Assembly: GCA_016808115.1 (NCBI GenBank) | Contig: JAEQBH010003871.1 | Coordinates: 124,001-188,000, forward strand | Direction: 5' to 3' | Origin: Tetrastigma voinierianum | Lineage: Eukaryota; Streptophyta; Magnoliopsida; Vitales; Vitaceae | DNA: 64,000 nucleotides | In this document: piece after piece, positions 32,847 to 45,700 of the stretch | Numbering within the stretch: the first letter of the stretch is position 1 | How the letters are laid out: each line of letters begins with the position of its first letter | Notes under the pieces: generated by a model | Databases searched by the model: none | What the model was told of the DNA's origin: nothing | Seen by the model: the letters and a program-made list of their open reading frames with translations, nothing else | Position numbers and translations under genes: made by a program

Positions 32847-34042
32847 TCTACTCTATCTCTTTCCCTTCCTCTCTTCTTTCTCTCCCTCACCAATTGGGCC
32901 CAACTCCACCCTTCATCGATTTGCACCACCCGCTTTAAAAATTTCTTATAATATTCTGACTTGATTATTTAATATAAGCGACTATCATGTCTGATATATT
33001 AGGATTGATGAAATTAGTTTTATCTATACGAATCGCTCCTTCTGAGAAATAAAGCGTCGCGATAAGATGACAACGTCGTATTATAATAAGTAGGCAATGG
33101 CCCAAATATCGTAATAAAACTGGCGATAGCAACGAAAAGCAAAGATATGAGCTTAAATATTGAGCGAAAAATGAAAGAAATAGATGCAGATATGTGATTT
33201 TAGGTTAAGAATTGGCAAAAATCATTGCTTGAGGAAAATAGACATTTTAGGAAGTAGAAAGATAAAAAGTATTTTATAAAATATTTCTAATAACAATGTT
33301 TTTAGTATAGAGAATACTTTTATAAAACAATTATAATATGGGAAATACTTTTTGGAGAACAATAGAGTTTGAAAATTTTAAAATTGTTAAACTATTTTAA
33401 AATGCAAATATACAAGTAAAATATAGACGAGAAAAAATAAATGAAACTAAAACATATCTCCAAATGCAATAATTATTTAAAAAAATTTAAATTCATTTCA
33501 CTTTTTTTTTCTATTATATAAAAATTAAATATTTTAAAATATATACATTTTCAATTAAATCAAATATTAAAAATATTTTAATATATTTTTGTCCTTAATA
33601 TTTTGCAGGAATCAAATATAATCTTATTTGGTGTACACTTTCTCTGACTCAGTAAAACAAAAAGAAAAAAACACTAAAATACTTATTATTTTATTAGCTA
33701 TAAGTAATTTGTTCTTGTTAGTACCCTTAAGACTTTGCCCAAGTAAGTGAATATATATTAAAAAAATAATAATTTGTTAATGTTAAGTAGCATAATTAAG
33801 ATGGATTTATTAATAATAAATTCACTTTAATTATGCTGATTTATATAAATAAATTACTTTTAGTTGTATAAAAAAAGTAAAATAATTTAACTTTTTTTAT
33901 TCAACCAATCAACAAAACACCATCTTAAAAATATAAAGAAATCAGTAATATCATTACATATTAAATCATGATATGAAATTTATTGCAAATATTACATAGA
34001 AAAGGATACAATATTATTAGTAATAATGAAAAAGACGGATAA
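32847..34042. other. AT-rich intergenic DNA with a hairpin
   Basis: No gene. At 33789-33838 AGCATAATTAA and the GGATTTATTA following it are mirrored by TAATAAATTCACTTTAATTATGCT, giving an imperfect hairpin of about 22 bp arms that may be the centre of a small MITE. Confidence 0.5.
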
Positions 34043-34490
34043 GGTGGTGTTTGTTTTTTTTACTTAATGTTAAATATAATTTTTGTTTTGAATAGTGTTC
34101 AATTGGATTAAGTATTTATTTATTTATTTGTCTAAAAAAATATAAATCTTTTAATTTTTATCTGAATTTTGACACAATAAATTCTTAAATAAAAATTTAA
34201 AAATACATATGATTTTATTTAAATAGCATGAAACAAATAATAAGAGTTTCAATTCGATCATAAAGTATATGATTTACTCATATTAGAATATATAATTTTT
34301 TCTTAATAGAAAAACTTTCAAAAATAAGTATTAAGAAAAATCCAAAAGTAAAATATTTTGGTTTTTTTCTATTCAACAAAAAATTAAATTTTTTTACAAT
34401 AAGTCGTGAAAAAGTAAAAAACAAATAGTCTAAATACTAAAAGTAAATTGCTTAAAGCAAAAAGCCAAAAAAAAAAAAACAAATGCCACC
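34043..34490. mobile_element. Tourist-like MITE (PIF/Harbinger type)
   Basis: 448 bp with terminal inverted repeats GGTGGTGTTTGTTTTTTTT and, reversed on the right end, GGTGGCATTTGTTTTTTTT. TAA flanks both sides (34040-34042 and 34491-34493). A three-base TAA duplication is the mark of PIF/Harbinger elements. The interior is A/T-rich and non-coding, so it depends on a transposase elsewhere. Confidence 0.8.
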
Positions 34491-34558
34491 TAAACCTACT
34501 TATCGATTGTTACTTTACATACCAATCGTGATTAATATAATTTTATGTATTTTTGTTC

Positions 34559-34616
<58 letters not shown>

Positions 34617-35027
34617 AGAAATATTTATTAGTTTGTTCACTAGTTCAACAATATAAATATAATTAACACGCGAAGTATAGTTAATTTATCAACAACGATT
34701 TAAATAATTATAATTTTTAATAATCCAAAATTTAAGGTTGCCATCTAAATAATTATATTTTGGATAAGTTAGTGGAAGTACTTAATCTTAATTATTACTA
34801 CTTTTATTAACTTAACATCAATGAATAAAGCTTGATGTGCCATATATAAATAATAACGTGACACATTATAAGTCCCTATTTGGGAACATTAAATTCTTAG
34901 CTCGCATTAAATTTGGCCCAACAACTAAAATCTAAGAGAAATCAACTACGTACGTATCTTTCATACTTATTTATGACTTCCTTACACTGTTCATTTAAAT
35001 ATGTAGAAGCCGATAGAGTTATTAAAA
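34491..35027. other. AT-rich spacer with (TA)n tract
   Basis: 34562-34614 is a pure alternating TA tract of 53 bases. Otherwise no feature is supported. Confidence 0.6.
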
Positions 35028-35338
35028 TGATATTTATTTTATTTTGAATATAATAGACAGTTTGCGTGTACCTCGATTAATTTTATAACGCTTTCAATAA
35101 CTATGAGACGATTGGAACTAGTGGTCATATTGTTAAAAGCATATATATGTGTATAAGAATATTTATTTTATTTTGATGACGGTAGATGGTATAAGAATAT
35201 TTATTTTATTTTGATGACGGTAGATGGTTTGGGTCATTTTGCATATACCTCGATTAATTTTATGAGATCAAAAAAAAACAATGGAGTAAAGCTTCCAATG
35301 ACCATGAGACGTGCGGAACTAGTGGTCATATTGTTAGA

Positions 35339-35345
<7 letters not shown>
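35028..35345. repeat. Segmental tandem duplication, with an inner 38-bp repeat
   Basis: 35028-35153 and 35194-35345 share TTTATTTTATTTTGA, ACCTCGATTAATTTTAT, TTCAATAACTATGAGACG against TTCCAATGACCATGAGACG, and GGAACTAGTGGTCATATTG. Between them TATAAGAATATTTATTTTAT plus the rest of a 38-base unit is repeated exactly at 35152-35189 and 35190-35227. The perfect inner copies imply a recent event; the outer pair is older. Confidence 0.9.

Positions 35346-35388
<43 letters not shown>
35342..35388. repeat. (TA)n microsatellite
   Basis: 47 bases of alternating TA directly after the second copy of the segmental duplication. The first copy has a short ATATATATGT at the same position, so the tract expanded in one copy only. 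Confidence 0.95.
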
Positions 35389-35391
<3 letters not shown>

Positions 35392-36270
35392 TTTTATTCT
35401 TAAATAATATATTTAAAAAAATTATATTAACTATAGCTAGGTTTTTTAAAATAATATTCAAAGTAGTACTTAAAATCATAGTTTGTGATTGTAGTTTTAA
35501 TTTTAAACTTAAAATTATAGTTAATAACAACGATTTTAACTTTAAAAAAATTTAAAATCATAATCACCAATTACGTTTTTGATGAGAACACGAACGTTTT
35601 TCAATCTCATAAGATTGATGAGAGGGACATGAAACAAATATTTCCTTGCATGTGTGGTAGGGCAAATTGTGTCGCTAGGTATTCGGAAATAAAATGACTT
35701 TTCTATTTTTGGTGGACATTATAGTATTCAAAGGGTTAGGTCCATTTCCTTCCTCTTTCTTTTATAGGAAATTCTCTATTTTTGGTGGACACAGTCATAT
35801 CTAAAGGGTTATTTAGCTTTTGAAAATGTAACAGTTCATCAATTTTTGTTTCATTTAAATAAAAATGAAAAAGTTATTATTATTATTATTTTATTGTCAA
35901 ATAATAAAGATCTACTATATAATATAATTATATTTTCAAGACTTGAATTCAACACATTAGGTTAAGATATGAGAAATCTAAATCATTTTATCTATACTTT
36001 ACAGATTTGATATATTTAAGGTATTTTAAAACCATTTATTAAAAAAAAGGTTTTTTAAACCGATATTTCTTATTATTTTTAAGACTTGATTCAAAGGGTG
36101 AAAAGATAGAAAATGGTATAAAATGGAATCTTTATGAACATAATATGGAAAGCGAATAAAAGTAAAAAGAATACAAATATTTTATATTTAAAATAAAAAT
36201 TTAAATTACGACGTATGAGGATCGAATAAAAATAAAGGTTATTTAAAGAAAAGGGTAAAAATAAAAAAGG
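35389..36270. other. Intergenic, upstream of the BTR1-like gene
   Basis: Mostly AT-rich. TTCTATTTTTGGTGGACA occurs twice (35701-35718 and 35773-35790), a local duplication of about 72 bases spacing. TTATTATTATTATT is at about 35875-35889. No gene is supported. Confidence 0.5.
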
Positions 36271-36278
36271 AAAAATGA

Positions 36279-36288
36279 TATATAAAAA
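36279..36288 (+). promoter_or_regulatory. TATA box of the BTR1-like gene
   Basis: TATATAAAAA, about 390 bases before the ATG at 36673. Transcription would then start near 36310, giving a long leader that contains the (GA)n, CCGCCT and T-tract elements. Other starts closer to the ATG are possible. Confidence 0.55.
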
Positions 36289-36409
36289 GGCTCACTTTTA
36301 TTATGAATTATGAAATAATTGTAAGATTAAGTTACGTGTTGGAGAAAGAGGAAATAAATACAAAGAAGCGGTTTTCACGGCCAAACTCAGACTCAGGAAA
36401 CACAGACGC

Positions 36410-36416
<7 letters not shown>

Positions 36417-36451
<35 letters not shown>
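36417..36451. repeat. (GA)n tract in the 5' leader
   Basis: About 17 GA dinucleotides, followed at 36522-36549 by CCGCCT-type trinucleotide repeats and at 36599-36615 by a T-run. GA/CT tracts are common in plant leaders and can bind BPC/GAGA factors; a role here is inference. Confidence 0.9.
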
Positions 36452-36454
<3 letters not shown>

Positions 36455-36672
36455 CACAGCTCATGCTTCTTCCTCCATCCGAGCTCCCCGTTCCTTTCCT
36501 CCTGATTTCTCACACCACCCGCCACCGCCTCCGCCTCCGCCTCCGCCGTTCCTCTGTTTCCCCTTCCTAGGCTCCGATAATGGTCTGATTCTTCCTGTTT
36601 TTTTTTTTTTTTTTTCTCTTTCGCTGCCTTCGTTTCTCATTCTCTATACCAAGCGGATATTCATATACTTTG

Positions 36673-36754
36673 ATGGAGTCTCCCGAATCCGCCTACGTCT
36701 CGTCGCCGGATGTCGCGCCCAAGCGATCCTCGCCTCCCAGATCCCCCACTCCAG
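36673..36754 (+). CDS. BTR1: BTR1-like exon 1
   Basis: 82 bases, starts ATGGAGTCTCCC and ends CCAG before GTGATC. It encodes a Ser/Pro-rich N-terminus. An overlapping 151-codon frame (36303-36758) in another phase is a shadow that runs through the (GA)n leader. Confidence 0.9.
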
Positions 36755-39700
36755 GTGATCAATCTTAGTTTATTGTCCCGTTTACTCACTATTTTTTCGG
36801 TTTCTTTATCTTGGATGTTTCTGCTGCCTGATCTGTTTTCTCTAGCTCGGATTTTTCTGCTGGTTTGTTTGGTTGGGGAAAAATGTAGGGGAGGATGCGG
36901 AAACGTTGAATCTCGTTGTTTCTTGTGGTTGATTTTGGTGTTGTGAGGTTTGGAGTTGTGTGTTTTGTTTTGTTCTTTTCCGTTCGTTTCCCGGGAACCA
37001 TGCGGAGGGGGGAATGAGCAATCTGTAATGGCTCATCTGTGTGGTGCTCTTTATGGATGGCTCTAATGACAATTGTTTTTCCTCTATTTGAAGCCCTAAC
37101 CCTAGCCTAGTCCTCTCTCGGGTTTCTGAAAATAAAGGGAAGCGGATTCGTTACTCTGTTGCTGCACCTAAATAAAGAGGAAGAGAAGAAGAGTATTTTA
37201 ATTCAGGGAAGCCGAACAGTGGTGTGAGGCTGGATTGGACGGAGGCATTTTATGTTCGAATTTAGGTTTTATAATGGTTGTAAACATTTATATATCAAGA
37301 TGTTATGACCAACTGGACGCATCCGTAGAGGTTGACCTTTTTGTTTCACTTGTAAATGTTGCTAGTTTTGGGCGGACGCTTGTTAGTTGTTGGATGTTGC
37401 TGTTAACTTGATTATGTGAGTTTGTCCGATTTGTCAAAGACTTAATGACATTGAATTTAAAGAGTGTCAACCTACATTCAGAGGTTGGTGCATCAAACAA
37501 TAATCTCTTATTTGTGTTTTCCAAAACCCATTATGTGGATATAGGTGGAGGGAATAGGCATTTCTACGGTGTATTCATTTTCTTAGTCATTCTGAAAAGA
37601 GAAGGAAATTTTTTTGAAAGATGCTTAAGATTGGATTAATGGAAGCTGTGAGAACTGAACTAAAGGGTAATGCAAATTTTGGGGAAATGAAAGGATTCCG
37701 TGAGGCTTTGTCTATATTTCTGATTAGATGTTCTTGTTCCTGGGGGTGTTATGTTGGAATAAATTGCTATCATTCTCCTCAAGAGTCCAAGTGAATGCAT
37801 GAGAGCCATTTTCATTATCTTTCATTGATTACTGAACAAGATTGGTAATGGTTTCATGTATTAAATATCTCCTTAGTAAATATTAATCATATTTTATTTT
37901 GTTCCAAAAATGTAATGAAGATTGGATATGAAAAAGAAACATTAGGTTTAGTGTCTTATTACCTAATATCGCATTAAATTCATAGTTTAAAAGGCAGTGG
38001 TTTAGGCTTATGGCACAACCACTCTCTAGTTGTAGGGCTTCACTTGCCAAGATTTGCGCTTTAGTGTAGAGACTTGCCTTTTGAACACTTATGTTTCTTG
38101 AAATTTCTAATTATGTATTGAATTTTTTTATAATTTCGTTATTTATATTGTATGTTTCATTTAAATGTTTAATATCTTAAAAATTTTATTAATTAAAATC
38201 TTAAAATTTTTGTTAGTTGAATTTTATCTTGAAAGTTGAATCATATTTTATAAAATTGATATGCATCTAAAGTCACATTTTATTTTACTTAGACCCGCAG
38301 TTTGTATGCGCCTTGCGCCCCTTGAGTTATAGGAAACTTTTGTGTATGTAAAACTTTTGTGTATGTGTACCTTGTGTCTTTTAAAACTATGATTACATTC
38401 AAGAAAAAGAAAAAGGGAACGCTTAATTTTTTTTTTCTGACTAATAAAAGTGAATAGAAAATATTCAATGTCTTTATTCTTAAATATTTTCTCTCCTCCT
38501 AGGGCCTTCTATTTTTTTTTTTTTTGATAGGCAAAAGGGAAAAACCATTCATTAAGAAGAAAAACGTATATATGGAGTATACAAAGAGGTCCTAGAGGCC
38601 AAAACAAGGGAGAAACAGAGTGCAAGGAAAACCAAACCATGTGAGCTCTGTGGCTGAGACAGGGTGGGATGTTGGCAACTTGGTTCATGGGTTTACCCTT
38701 CAGTGTTCTATATTCTTGTTCCGTGTTAGGTTGCCCTCCTTTTACTCGATACCTTCTGATTTCTTATACTCTCTGTCTATATAAAAAAGAAAAAAAAATA
38801 AAGTTTACCCACTTTGTTAAGCATAAGTTCTTTTTTTTTTCTTTTTTGGGTAGGTAAATGTTCTTTTTGTATTTTTGACAAACTTAAATTCTTGTGCTGG
38901 TCGTAGTCTAGTGAGTATTGTATCTATGTGTGGACTTCTCCTACTTATTCTTTGTGTGTGTTTAATTTATGTTTAGGATAGGCTACTGCCTTTGATCTTG
39001 TGATATGTTGTTAAGCTTGATGATTATGCACCATGGAGTATTGGATGCAAGCATTGAATTTGATTTTAAATGTTAATTACTTTTTTAGGTGAGTAAATAA
39101 AAGTGTAAATATTACAAAGGGGCTCTTAAAACTAAATCATGCAAAATAAAACCCTTCTTCTAACTAAACACAAGTGTCTAAGATGTGCAAAACGTGGAGT
39201 GCAGATTAAATCGTCGTCGTGTTGATCGAGTCATCACTGTGCCTGAATTGTTCGGTGCCAGACTGGGGACCGTTGCTGGATCGATGTAAATCTTGAGAGT
39301 CCGGTTCCTGTTTCTTTAGCCTGCGAATGTCGATCGGGTTTCGACCTTTCGTTATAATGGATTCAAATCACCCTAAATTATTATCTGTTATGGGGGATCA
39401 CTAGCTCGAATCGAGTTAACTCTGCTTACCTTATTACATAATAGTGGATCCAAACTATGGGTCCTCATATACAAGTGCATCATTTACTGGGTGAAGCCTC
39501 TCTTTTGACTTGAATTGTTAGTAGCTGTAATTTGCCTTCTCTTTTACCTTGGAATTGTTTTAGCAATTGATTGATCTTTTTTTTTTCCGGAAAAAACTTC
39601 TCAACTGAACTTGTACTGACATGCGTCAACATGAATGTGTAGGCTTGCTTACTTCCATTCACTAATCAATTCGTCTTCTTTTTTATGCTTTCCACTGTCA

Positions 39701-42700
39701 GATTTTATGGAGAAGTCTACGTACATTAGATTTCTTGTATCAAATGCTGCAGCTGGGTCTGTAATTGGAAAGGGTGGTTCAACTATTAATGATTTTCAGT
39801 CACAGTCTGGAGCCAGGATTCAGTTGTCACGCAATCATGAATTTTTCCCAGGAACTTCTGATAGGATTATTATGATATCTGGAGCAACAAATGAAATAAT
39901 TAAGGCAATGGAACTTATTCTGGCTAAATTATTGAGTGAGGTAATCTTCATGATTTTGCATTTAGTCAGTTAAAATTTATCACTAATTTGCCTGTTGAAA
40001 AGGAAAAAAGAATTGATTAGCTGTATTCTGCTCTTGAGGCTTTGCTGAAGTGGCAAGAAGTTGGGGGAGGTTGAGATTTGACTCCATGTATCAGAAACCA
40101 AGGAAAGAAAAGGGAGACAATGAAAAAAGAAAAAGCCAATCTAGAAAGAAATGACGAATCTTTTAGGGGTTGGGGAGGTTAGGTTTGATTCCATGCTGCG
40201 GCACTTAAAATTAAACTATGAAAGTAATGTATCATTTATATACTTCTAAATATTAATCACTTTTTTTTTTTATGATGTATCTTTTAGGGGTTGGGGAGGT
40301 TAGGTTTGATTCCATGCCGTGGCACTGAAAATTAAACTATGAAAGTAATGTATCTTTTATATACTTATAAATATTAATCACTTTTTTCTTTTATAGATGC
40401 ACACAGAGGATGGCGATGAAGCGGATCCAAGATCAAAAGTAAGATTAATTGTTCCAAATAGCTCTTGTGGTGGCATAATTGGGAAAGGAGGATCTACCAT
40501 AAAGTACGAACATTCTGTTCAGGAAACCTTTTTAATTGCAATATGTATTTTAAAGTTATTGATACCATAAACATCTGATATTTTCAAATTTTCTTTCATA
40601 TGCATATTTTGAAGCATTTGCATTTGTCATGAATCATGACTCTTTTTATATGTATTTGTGTCTTTTAGATTTGTGTATTTTAATTTGTCGAGTGAATAAG
40701 GAGTTTCTTAATGTGAAACTTACCTTTTTTATTCTTTCATTTTAGGACGACTGGTGTTAAACTTGGCTGCTTTTTGAAATAGTCCCGTTTCTGTAGGTGA
40801 TTCTAAATTTATTTGCTAAGAGGCAGTAAAAATTTAAATTTATATCCTGCTGTCATATTCTTTTTGATTCAGTGAGAAAATACTGTAGACTTTTTTAGTT
40901 TTGAACGTCTCATTTTAGAATTCAGTTTATATGGAAGGCGTTCAAAAAATTATCTTACAGTTTGCTAGGTAGCTACAACCATTTTATATTCACTGATTTA
41001 TAAAGTGCAATTAGAATGAACATGAATCAATTATGGGTTGCTTAAGCAATGGCTGTGTTCCAAAGGTTATAGAGTTTATAGCTATCGCCTGATGACTTGG
41101 ATTGTGCATAATTGGGCATTATGAAGGTTTTCTGGGAGGGGAAAAAGATTAATAGGAGAGCTTACCCTTGGCTCAGTTGGCTTTTTGATCCATATATGTG
41201 GTTTGTTCTATGAGTGGGATTGATCTAGCCCCGTTGAAGCTGATTGGTTGATCTTTACTTTTTTATTAACCCCTGATGGCTTTTATAGCTGATTTTATTA
41301 GTAAAGGCTGTTGCTTTGATGGTTATAGTATCAATGTCTAGAGTGCACTTCTTATCAAAAAAAAGAAAAAAAAAACTATCAATGTCTAGAGTGGCATGTT
41401 AATGTGATTGAAAGACTTTGCTAATGCTATTCAGGTTGGGAGTGGCAGTGGGGTAAGTCTTTATGATACATGTGCCTGGGTGAGGTACCTCTCTCTTCCG
41501 TACCAAAAGTTTCCTGTCTTGGTATTAGTTTATGGTTTTTGTTAATGCTTGTTTTGCAAGAATAGATAAAGTATGGGTTCCAATCTGATGAGGACTTTAA
41601 ATGACTAGACACACCACTTGGATGGTAGGCTTATGTAGTAGGTTTATTAACCAAATATCTATTTAGTGCTTGTTTTTCAATGAAGGTTTTTCTTTTCTTT
41701 CTTTTGCTTTTTTCCAGCTGATATACTTGAGTAATTTGTATGAAGATTAGCTTGTCTTGGTAAACCATCTTCTTTGTTATCAAGTTATAATGTTGGTTTG
41801 TACTTGTTTTTCAATGAAGGTGTTTTTTTCTTTTTCTTTTTTCTAGCTGATATACTTGAGTTGATTTGTATGCATATTAGCTTGTCTTGGTAACCCATCT
41901 TCTTTGTTATCAAATTAAAATGACATAGTTATTGTTTCTTGAATTTTGAATAGCTGTGAAATAGAGTAGGAATTCCTTGTGTGATTGGTTTAGACTTTAG
42001 ACCATGGAAGAGGGAAAGAAATAGCAGTAACTCTGAAGAAAAGTTTGTTGAAGGTGGTACAAATCTTATCAGTATTTTCCTTTCTATATCATTTGCATCC
42101 ATCCTGCTTACAAGTCTTGATGGTATAGGTAGAGTTGGTTTGTCTTCAACACTGATACCTAGATTGCTGACATCGGAGAGTTTTCACCGATTGATTTATT
42201 CTTTTACTTGGTTTTGTGCATGATACTGTTTACAGTTGTTGCTTTTCTAAAAGAAGTGGAAAGACAGGAAAAATTGCCAGTTTGATGGTGGCCTTGAGGA
42301 GGAGAGTGTGCGACACATTAGCAGGCTATTTCTTAAGTGCAGAATATGGTTTCTGAATTTGGTTTTTCTGCGAGATCAGATAGTGTTTGTTTTTATTTGC
42401 TGTGCTGCTGATGATATTTACTGACAATTGCCTTATTTTTAATATTTTTTTTTTTGATCAGTACAATTGCCTTATTTTTAATATGCATTTTTCCACGATA
42501 TGACTCACTGATATCTGGGTATGCCTTTTGAGTAGGTCATTTATCGAAGACTCCCAAGCCAGCATTAAGATATCTCCTCAAGATAATAATTATCTTGGAT
42601 TGACTGATAGGCTAGTGACATTGATGGGCTCTCCGGAAGAACAGATGCGGGCTATTGAGTTGATTCTCTCTAAGCTGACAGAAGATCCCCATTACACACA

Positions 42701-45700
42701 GTTTATGAATGCCCCATTTTCATATGCAGGTGTAATTTCTTTTGTTAGCTGACTCTTTTTGATCATGCAATTGTTTTAGTACCAAATGTTTGTTCTTCCA
42801 CTTGAGAGTATTTTATCCTTTCTTCACCCTGTTTATTGTTAATAAGTTATGGTAGTGAGCTTTTCAAAGTGTCTTCATTGTTCAGTGGATGTATTTATGG
42901 TTTCCTGCATACTAAAACTAGATTGTCTTGCTTATCAGATTGATGCAATACTAACCCGTATCCTGCTTAATTAAGAAACACCTAACACTTAAATATCGTT
43001 TGGAAACCATATCATCTCTCCAAGTAAGATTTGCACTTATAATTCTTATTTTTGCTTTTTTCTTTTTGATAGATAGACATATATATATATATTGCCACAA
43101 AACAACAGAGTTTACAGGAAGTATACATGCAACCCAAGACTACCAGACAATAAACACAAAACAAGGATGCCTGCATAGAAAGAAATACTCATAAAAGCCT
43201 ATGAGTAAACACGTCTTCTCCTAGTGATGTTTAGAATTGTAATTATAAATTATAGACAAAAATTTATTGATTATATTCATATTAAAGTCATCTTCAACAT
43301 TTGTAGCCAGTTTCTCTCCATCCAAATAGTCGAAAAATACCTGAGGAATAGACTTCTAGCACTGTTCTTCATCTCCACAAAGGGAATCCTCAGGTGAGGC
43401 AGCCTCTTATCGTCTTGGGGAAAGGCCTATGACGCCTATTAGGTGAAATGAGTCTCTGAGGGGCTGACCATAGGAACAATGCAGGGATGTGAGTGAGATG
43501 GGCTCTTCTAGTAGCCACAAGATGAACATCTATTAGGAGCGCCACCCTCTCCTTTAAGAAGCATATAGGGTTCCAGGACCTTGCTGTTTGGCTCTGATAA
43601 GGCACAGTTTTGGTTGGGCATGGGTGCTCAAATGCCTAAACGGGAAGGGGAGAGGTTGACCTCGGCCGAAACACTTTGTGGTATCACCGCCATGGCTCTC
43701 TAGCGAGCCCTTTTGAGACTTTGTATCCATCTACGAGGTGACCCTTTCTAACATACAAAGCACCCAAAAGATTCACAACCATATCATTCCGATCATTTGA
43801 AATCCTGCCGACTTTAGATTCCAACTTCCATTCCCAACCGTCAAATCCCACACCTCCGACCACTACTTCAAAAAAGAACTGAGAATGATTGGTTGAAAGC
43901 AGAAGTCCTGTGATCAGATCGATATCGTTTTAGGTACCACTACTCAGTTGATTCCAAATCTTCATTAAACTACAGATTACCTTTTGGATCTCACTTTGCA
44001 AACCAAAGACCATGAGCCTCCATGAGCCTCCATCAGGCCTCTCCCATGCCAAAGGCAGATATTGTTCAGAGCTATCAACTAAAGGCAGAAGTCTCCATAT
44101 CCGCCTCAAGTAAGGCTCTGTTCGGAAGAGGCAGATTTCTAAAACCTAAATCTCCTTGAACTTTTTTCAGAACACACCACTTCCCATTTAACCAAGTGGG
44201 ATCTCTTTTCTAAAGCCCCACCATCCCAAAGAAAATCTCTCTGCAACTTTTCCAATCGCTTTGCCATAGCTATAGGCATTCTGACTAGAGACATATGGTA
44301 TAAAGGATTGCTGGCCAAAGTACCTTTAATTAGAGTGACCCTCCTTACTTTGGAAATGCAATTTCTCTTTCACAGAGCAAGTGTTTTACACATTCTTTTC
44401 CTCAACACTATCCCAAACAACCATAGATTTGTGAAGTGCCCCCAAGGGTAATCTCAAATAGGTAGAAGGGACTCCCCCAATCCGGTAGCCTAACTCAGTG
44501 ATGGAACATCTTTAAGAACATAAATAACTGGAATCATCTCACTCTTTTCTGAAGTTTGATCTTAAACTAAAATTGGACCAGCCAAAAGTAGAGGCGACAA
44601 GCGATGCTCGAAGGTCCATGAAAACATTATTAATCATCTGCGACAGAGAGGGTAAATGCTAATAACGGCTCCCTCTTAGCTGATCCCATACATTTAGAGA
44701 TGAAACCACTTGCCACCAACCTATCGAGCCAAGCAATTAACCTTCAATTCCCTGGCAGATATGGAGAAAGAGGATCTCCTGTCTTAGCGCACATGGGAAG
44801 AACGATTGAAACCCCATTAATCTGCTTAGAAAATCTAATTTGTGGACATCCACATCACGATTGGGGCCAGCCATACAAATGCATGACCTCCATCGAAATT
44901 GCCAATTAATAAGTATCAGCTTTTCAGTGTATAGCACTACACCCTTATGTCTTTTCACCAATGATAATTCTCTTATCATGTGATTGAGACATCACAGCTA
45001 AATGAATTGAAATAGGACCCCTCTTATAGTTTTCCTTTTCATTAGAGGGGGCTGGTTTGGTAATTTCTTGAAGACCTTGAAATCGGGGTTGAAAGATTTA
45101 AGGCTTTAATTCCAACTAACATTTTTACGTAGTTGTTTCCATACCTTATATTTAAGATGAATGTTTGTGTGGTGCATGAATTTGTGAATGCCCAGCCTTC
45201 AAACCACAGCATGCCTGCTGCCTCAATGGCACTTTCAGCCTCCCGGGAGGCATGGACCTCTACAAAGGCGCGAGAGGCTGAAAGCTGCGCCTCAGAATGC
45301 GTCTTAACGTCTCCTTAAAATTTTATTTACAAAATTATATATATAGTGGGATATATCAGTTTTTGTTTCTGTTAGATCTGGGTGTGCACCTCAGCCAAGC
45401 CACATATGAGTGGGTTGAGTCGTGAGTCATATCTTGTGAAGTCTCAGAGCTAGATTATGATTACTCATCAAAAAAATCAAGGTGATTGGATTACATGATA
45501 ACCTCAACAACAAAGTCTCATAGTGAGATATGATTTTTATTTATAATGAGCAAAGGTCTGCACAAACAAAAATCTGTGTATATTAGCCTTACTCAAACCA
45601 ACTTCATAGTTTGATGATGAATCTGGAAAGAATGGAGAAAGTGATTATCAATTAATATTTAGTGATTGGAAGAAAGTGACAATTTTTCTCTTTTTTTTGG

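Noticed and set aside
35234..35530. 98-codon frame with Tyr-Ile repeats
   Set aside because: Produced by the (TA)n microsatellite.
36303..36758. 151-codon frame around the BTR1-like first exon
   Set aside because: Runs through a (GA)n and CCGCCT repeats and overlaps exon 1 in a different phase; exon 1 in its own phase joins exon 2 cleanly.
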